Made by a program: the position numbers and the translations under genes
Shown here: piece after piece, positions 5,373 to 6,672 of the stretch
How positions within the stretch are numbered: the first letter of the stretch is position 1
Layout of the letters: every line of letters begins with the position of its first letter
Assembly: GCA_029287305.1 (NCBI GenBank)
Contig: JARFRJ010000441.1
Coordinates: 1-6,672 of the forward strand
DNA length: 6,672 nt
Source of the DNA: Hyphomonas sp.
GTDB taxonomy: Bacteria; Pseudomonadota; Alphaproteobacteria; Caulobacterales; Hyphomonadaceae
Reading direction: 5' to 3'
Notes under the pieces: model-generated
What the model was told of the DNA's origin: nothing
Database searches by the model: none
The model's input: only the letters and a program-made list of their open reading frames with translations

Positions 5373-6672
5373 ATGACCTGGAGCCCTTCTTCCTGGCGGC
5401 AAAAACCAGCCCGGCATATTCCGCAAGACTACCCCGATACGGACGCTCTGGCGGCGGTTGAGGCGCGATTGGCCGCGTTTCCGCCGCTTGTCTTTGCCGG
5501 TGAGGCACGCAAGCTGAAAGCGGATTTAGCGCAAGTCTCTAAGGGTGAGGCTTTTCTCCTGCAAGGCGGCGATTGCGCGGAAAGTTTTAAAGAGTTCAGT
5601 GCTGACAATATTCGCGACACGCTTAGAGTGATGTTGCAAATGGCGGTTGTCCTGACCTTTGGCGCAGCCAAGCCAATTGTCAAAGTCGGTCGTCTGGCTG
5701 GACAATTTGGCAAGCCGCGCTCTTCGGCCATCGAAACACGCGAGGGCATCACCCTGCCCTCTTATCGCGGCGATAATATAAATGCGATGGGCTTTAGCGA
5801 GGCCGAACGCACACCAGACCCGGAGCGCCTAATTCGGGCCTATGCCCAATCTTCGTCCACGCTGAACCTTGTGCGCGCTTTCACCCAAGGCGGCTATGCG
5901 GATATTCGCAATGTCCATGCCTGGGTACTCGGCTTTGTCGACCGGTCTCCTCTGGGCGAGAAATATCAGGAAATTGCGGATAAAATTACCGAAGCTCTGG
6001 CCTTTATGGAAGCCTGCGGGGTGACCCCTGAAAGTACCCCGCAGCTTTCCAAAGTGGATATCTACACCTCGCATGAAGCCCTTTTATTGGGGTTTGAAGA
6101 AGCCATGACGCGGATAGATTCCACCTCCGGAGACTGGTATGATACTTCTGCCCATATGCTCTGGATCGGGCATAGAACCCGTCATATTGATGAGCCGCAT
6201 ATTGATTTTCTAAGCGGCGTCAAAAACCCGATCGGGTTGAAATGCGGGCCGGGCCTAGAGCCTGATGAATTAAGGCGCACGTTGGATGTCTTAAACCCGG
6301 ATAATGAGGCGGGACGGATCACTCTAATCTCGCGCTTTGGGGCCCATAAGGTTGAAGCGGGATTACGTCCCCTCCTGCAAGCTGTAAAGGCAAGCGGGCA
6401 GCGCGTGATCTGGTCTTGCGACCCGATGCATGGCAATACGCTGAAAGCTGAAACCGGATTTAAAACCCGCCCTGTCGATCATATTCTCACGGAAGTGCGT
6501 GAATTTGTCGATATTGTTAGCGCAGAAAACTGCTATCCGGGCGGCGTGCATTTTGAAATGACAGGTCAAAATGTCACCGAATGCCTGGGCGGTGCGCAGG
6601 CGATATCAGAAGCTGACCTGTCATCCAGATACCACACTCATTGTGATCCGCGTCTAAATGGCGAACAGGCCC
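5373..6672 (+). CDS. aroG: Class II 3-deoxy-7-phosphoheptulonate (DAHP) synthase, 3' end cut by window
   Basis: The enzyme condenses phosphoenolpyruvate with erythrose 4-phosphate to DAHP, the first step of the shikimate pathway. 433 codons are present with no stop. The class II protein is about 455-465 residues, so only the last 25-30 are missing beyond the right edge. The metal ligands line up with those of the M. tuberculosis enzyme: Cys68 (QGGDCAE), His353 (DPMHGN), Glu395 ([12 protein letters not shown]) and Asp425 (HCDPRLN). PEP-site residues Arg107, Glu235, Lys290 and Arg321 are also present. His267 in WIGHRTR replaces the Glu of M. tuberculosis and the Asp I expect in alphaproteobacteria. 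The N-terminus ([11 protein letters not shown]) is the usual short bacterial or plant-like form, lacking part of the N-terminal extension that serves allostery in M. tuberculosis. The ATG has GGAG six bases upstream. It is divergent from the TetR gene. The aroG symbol follows mycobacterial use; aroF is also used. Confidence 0.95.
   Translation, partial: MTWSPSSWRQKPARHIPQDYPDTDALAAVEARLAAFPPLVFAGEARKLKADLAQVSKGEAFLLQGGDCAESFKEFSADNIRDTLRVMLQMAVVLTFGAAKPIVKVGRLAGQFGKPRSSAIETREGITLPSYRGDNINAMGFSEAERTPDPERLIRAYAQSSSTLNLVRAFTQGGYADIRNVHAWVLGFVDRSPLGEKYQEIADKITEALAFMEACGVTPESTPQLSKVDIYTSHEALLLGFEEAMTRIDSTSGDWYDTSAHMLWIGHRTRHIDEPHIDFLSGVKNPIGLKCGPGLEPDELRRTLDVLNPDNEAGRITLISRFGAHKVEAGLRPLLQAVKASGQRVIWSCDPMHGNTLKAETGFKTRPVDHILTEVREFVDIVSAENCYPGGVHFEMTGQNVTECLGGAQAISEADLSSRYHTHCDPRLNGEQA

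Noticed and set aside
5429..6569. Several minus-strand open frames of 68-107 codons
   Set aside because: They sit opposite the DAHP synthase reading frame, whose catalytic residues are all intact; none has a credible start region or domain.

Overview
The window looks like ordinary chromosome of an alphaproteobacterium, probably a free-living or marine type with middling GC. This rests on three things. The truncated class II DAHP synthase matches the alphaproteobacterial form as I remember it. The MccB-type carboxyltransferase and the NTE-like patatin with an N-terminal CRP-like domain are both common in that class. Coding DNA is moderately GC-rich while most spacers are AT-rich. No rRNA, tRNA, CRISPR array, insertion sequence or phage gene is visible.

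Layout from left to right. (1) A minus-strand NTE/patatin-type phospholipase (56-1858), whose 3' end is embraced by a perfect 16-bp inverted repeat (41-112). (2) A 230-bp AT-rich divergent spacer with repeated operator-like boxes (1996-2040). (3) A plus-strand methylcrotonyl-CoA carboxylase carboxyltransferase subunit, mccB (2089-3696). (4) A short convergent spacer with an imperfect hairpin, then a visibly AT-rich stretch encoding a secreted protein of unknown function on the minus strand (3799-4407). (5) A minus-strand TetR-type regulator (4588-5166). (6) A divergent spacer of about 200 bp with nested inverted repeats, a candidate promoter and two short palindromes. (7) A plus-strand class II DAHP synthase (5373 onward), cut by the window edge about 25-30 codons before its expected end.

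The genes do not form one pathway. MccB would act in leucine/isovalerate breakdown, but its biotin-carboxylase partner and the other leucine-pathway genes are not in the window. DAHP synthase makes the first committed intermediate of aromatic amino acid synthesis. The TetR regulator is placed to control itself and/or the divergent DAHP synthase gene. The patatin is a likely membrane-lipid hydrolase.

I found no clear new multi-gene system. The best leads are the 16-bp inverted repeat across the patatin stop codon, the altered cyclic-nucleotide pocket of the patatin, the spaced AT boxes before mccB, the AT-rich islet with its four-cysteine secreted protein, and a histidine at a PEP-site position of the DAHP synthase.
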